The notes beneath the pieces are model-generated. The model was not told the DNA's origin. It did not search any database and was given only the letters and a program-made list of their open reading frames with translations. This document shows positions 62,062 to 64,000 of a stretch of 64,000 nucleotides of DNA, one piece after another (positions within the stretch are counted from its first letter, which is position 1; each line of letters opens with the position of its first letter). The translations under genes and the position numbers were made by a program. The stretch comes from Treponema sp. (lineage in GTDB: Bacteria > Spirochaetota > Spirochaetia > Treponematales > Treponemataceae), in the NCBI GenBank assembly GCA_022640795.1, contig JALCCK010000001.1, forward strand, positions 1 to 64,000, in the 5' to 3' direction.

Positions 62062-63096
62062 TTAGCCCAGAACAGTCTGCTCTATTTCTGAAAGCTGAGA
62101 ACGATAAAGACCGGCAATATTACTGCCGTAATCTGCTATAAGACGAATAATATTCCGTGGACTTTCATGACTGTCAATTCCGTTCAAACGGTCTCCTGCA
62201 TCTCCCAATCCGGGCAGAATATACGCAGCTTTGTTTAAAGCGGGATCAAGCCATAATGTGTAGCAGGTACAATTTTCAAGTGCTCTCGTTACCCGGATAC
62301 TGCCTTTCAATGCTGAAATTACATTAAAAAATTTTACCGATTTCGGATGAACACCCTGACTCTGTAAATATTTTACAACGGTTACTAAGGAACCGCCGGT
62401 TGCATTCATCGGATCTGCAAAAATAAGATCTTTTCCGTCAAGCTGTTCAAGATTAAAAAAAGAATTTTTCAGATTAAGAATGTATTCCATGTTTGCCTCA
62501 TGCTTTGTATCGTCTCTGTTTATCTTGAAAAGTGCAAACGGTGTAACATATCCATGAGAGGAATACTCCTGAATTTCTTTTGACATAATCATACTCGGAA
62601 GCAATGCACCCCGGAGCATAACGCACATGACGGAATTTTCTATTTTCTTATCTATATCGGGAATCTTATGAACTGCATAATTCTGGACAGGAGTGGTTAC
62701 CGGTGTTTTCACAATCATATGATTCTTGTTTACGCTCGGTTGTTCTGTATATGCCATTCTGAACAGCATCTCATATGCACGCTGACTGTAGTAAATGAAT
62801 TCAGGATGATCAGTTCTAATATCCCGCAGTTTAGCAATAACACGGGAAGCTTCAGGATGAGCACCTTTCTCTGTAACAAAAGAATATACCTGAACAGCCG
62901 GATGTTCCTTACAGATACGCTGCATTTCCTTACCCATGCGGTCGTACTGGCGGATTATTTTGTCACTGTCAATAGGATCAAAATATTCTTCAGTCTCTGT
63001 ATACATTGCTTCAATTTTTGCAAGATCTTTCTGGTCTTTTTCGGTTAAATACCCATCCAGATCTTCAGCCTTCAGGATTACCTTGTCACTCGACAT
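62062..63096 (-). CDS. upp: Uracil phosphoribosyltransferase with long N-terminal extension
   Basis: A 344-aa protein (UPRTs are usually about 210 aa). The C-terminal ~200 residues carry the UPRT fold: [15 protein letters not shown], the PRPP loop [17 protein letters not shown] (usually DPMLATGGS), and the uracil-binding [15 protein letters not shown]. The N-terminal ~135 residues are helical and unrecognised. Family reaction: uracil plus PRPP to UMP. ATG 63096 is chosen over 63108, because GGAG lies six bases before it and nothing precedes the earlier ATG. Confidence 0.82.
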   Translation of the reverse strand: MSSDKVILKAEDLDGYLTEKDQKDLAKIEAMYTETEEYFDPIDSDKIIRQYDRMGKEMQRICKEHPAVQVYSFVTEKGAHPEASRVIAKLRDIRTDHPEFIYYSQRAYEMLFRMAYTEQPSVNKNHMIVKTPVTTPVQNYAVHKIPDIDKKIENSVMCVMLRGALLPSMIMSKEIQEYSSHGYVTPFALFKINRDDTKHEANMEYILNLKNSFFNLEQLDGKDLIFADPMNATGGSLVTVVKYLQSQGVHPKSVKFFNVISALKGSIRVTRALENCTCYTLWLDPALNKAAYILPGLGDAGDRLNGIDSHESPRNIIRLIADYGSNIAGLYRSQLSEIEQTVLG

Positions 63097-63112
63097 ATTT
63101 TTCTCCATTATT

Positions 63113-64000
63113 TTAATTTTCAGGCAGCAGTTTCATGAGCTGCTGTTCTGTTATCTGTATATTTCCCAGTCGCATTTCCGCAGTATCAGGACTTTCGGTA
63201 ATAGAAACATTCCGCAGTCCGGAAAGTTTCAACAGTGCCGCCGCTGCCGTAACGACAGTTCTGTTCTGAAAGGTTAAATATAACTTCAAATCAAACAGAT
63301 CATTTTCTCCGGACGGAACCAATTCCCCCTTCACATCTTTCAGGGCAAAACGCATATCCATTCCAAGGAGCTCTGCAAGAAAGGCCTGCGGGCGAAGAAT
63401 ACAAAATCGTATCTGGGGAACATCTGCGGTCATCCACAAAATAATATTGTCTGTGAGCAGACTGTTTTTTACGGAAGGATTTTGCAATCCGGACACAATA
63501 CGGTCGTAACGTTCAAGCAGCGGCCGTACATCATCAGCAAGAAGAACTATCTCCCTGTCGGCAAATGCAATCTCATACGGACTGTTGCTGCCGGTATAGT
63601 ATTCATACCGGCCGGTATGCCCGGTCTCAAAATGCAGGGAAACTTTCCGCCATTCTTTCTTTGATGAGAGAACAGCCGGAGCAAAAGCAGGAACGGAGCC
63701 TGCAATCACGGTTTGTATTCTGTTTGAAGATTCAGCATCACCAATTCCTGCATACAACAGCGTTACATGACCAGCTATTTTTTGTACGTTTTCCGGTTCC
63801 AGCGACGGATTTTCAGCCACAATCATATCCTGAATAAGTTTCTGGTATCCGGTTACAGCCGGAATTCGTATAAACAATGAAGAATCTGGTTCAAGTACTG
63901 CAAACGGATCGGAAACTAAACCTCGGGGAACACTTTTACAACTGAAAAGCGCAAAAGCCGCACAACAGCAGAAGATTCCTGAAAGTATAGTAAATCGTAT
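63113..64000 (-). CDS. Lipoprotein of unknown function, 5' end outside the window
   Basis: The frame stays open from 63113 to the window edge, so at least 295 residues are coded and the start is beyond base 64000. Reading back past the internal TTG at 63877 gives a signal-peptide-like stretch ending FALFSC, a good lipobox, about 20 residues from the edge. The mature part has beta-rich segments ([28 protein letters not shown]) and no recognised domain. It lies 16 bases upstream of the upp-like gene in the same transcript. Confidence 0.7.
   Translation of the reverse strand: MRFTILSGIFCCCAAFALFSCKSVPRGLVSDPFAVLEPDSSLFIRIPAVTGYQKLIQDMIVAENPSLEPENVQKIAGHVTLLYAGIGDAESSNRIQTVIAGSVPAFAPAVLSSKKEWRKVSLHFETGHTGRYEYYTGSNSPYEIAFADREIVLLADDVRPLLERYDRIVSGLQNPSVKNSLLTDNIILWMTADVPQIRFCILRPQAFLAELLGMDMRFALKDVKGELVPSGENDLFDLKLYLTFQNRTVVTAAAALLKLSGLRNVSITESPDTAEMRLGNIQITEQQLMKLLPEN

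Noticed and set aside
1-64000. CRISPR arrays, insertion sequences, prophage genes, tRNA or rRNA genes
   Set aside because: Read through for repeats, transposase motifs and cloverleaf sequences; none seen. The window looks like core chromosome.

Overview
The window is a 64 kb stretch of spirochaete chromosome, most likely from a Treponema. The grounds are gene order and gene content. A motility operon runs flbD-motA-motB-fliL-fliM-fliY-fliO-fliP-fliQ-fliR-flhB-flhA-flhF-flhG-fliA. A V-type (not F-type) ATP synthase operon contains a DUF2764 subunit. The run rpsB-tsf-frr-uppS-cdsA-dxr-rseP ends in a secreted propeller protein, and several exported proteins of treponemal type are present. All assignments come from reading the sequence and recalled family motifs; no database search was run.

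Layout. (1) 1-8597, plus strand: 3' end of a Maf pyrophosphatase, then ribosomal protein S2, EF-Ts, ribosome recycling factor, undecaprenyl-PP synthase, CdsA, Dxr, the site-2 protease RseP and an exported beta-propeller protein, mostly overlapping. (2) 8594-11271, minus: glycogen synthase and an aminotransferase. (3) 11345-18368, plus: a secreted protein, then a surface-glycan cluster (ManC, a WecA/TagO-like transferase, a GT4 glycosyltransferase, a WbaP-like transferase, a POTRA/barrel outer-membrane protein). (4) 18362-29027, minus: TPR protein, IspG, the seven-gene V-ATPase operon and GalM. (5) 29087-46432, minus: a motility operon of about 17.4 kb and 19 genes, with a sigma-28-type promoter in front of flbD and a terminator-like hairpin after its last gene. 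(6) 46628-48711, plus: a divergent OmpR-type two-component system. (7) 48712-48954: a terminator-like hairpin followed by a self-contained small-RNA locus that I do not recognise. (8) 48947-50891, minus: HemW and signal peptidase I; 50966-52303, plus: SmpB and a secreted protein; 52311-53358, minus: TsaC and an FtsB-like protein. (9) 53557-61390, plus: a very acidic repetitive protein, an unknown protein, two Maf-type (DUF115) flagellin-glycosylation proteins and a membrane protein with a degenerate GGDEF domain. (10) 61394-64000, minus: TPR lipoprotein, a long uracil phosphoribosyltransferase-like protein and a lipoprotein cut by the window end.

How the genes work together. The flagellar operon encodes the stator, the C-ring, the export gate, the polar-placement GTPases and the flagellar sigma factor. 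Its promoter looks FliA-dependent, which would close a feedback loop. The Maf pair is a candidate for periplasmic-flagellin glycosylation. The glycan cluster has two different classes of initiating lipid-linked sugar transferase next to an outer-membrane barrel.

The items most worth following are: the small RNA, whose terminator loop carries the 16S anti-Shine-Dalgarno heptamer; several strong promoters placed so close to start codons that the mRNAs would be leaderless; a 12-bp perfect inverted repeat at the predicted +1 of the motility operon; and a signal peptidase I with Arg where the catalytic Lys is expected.
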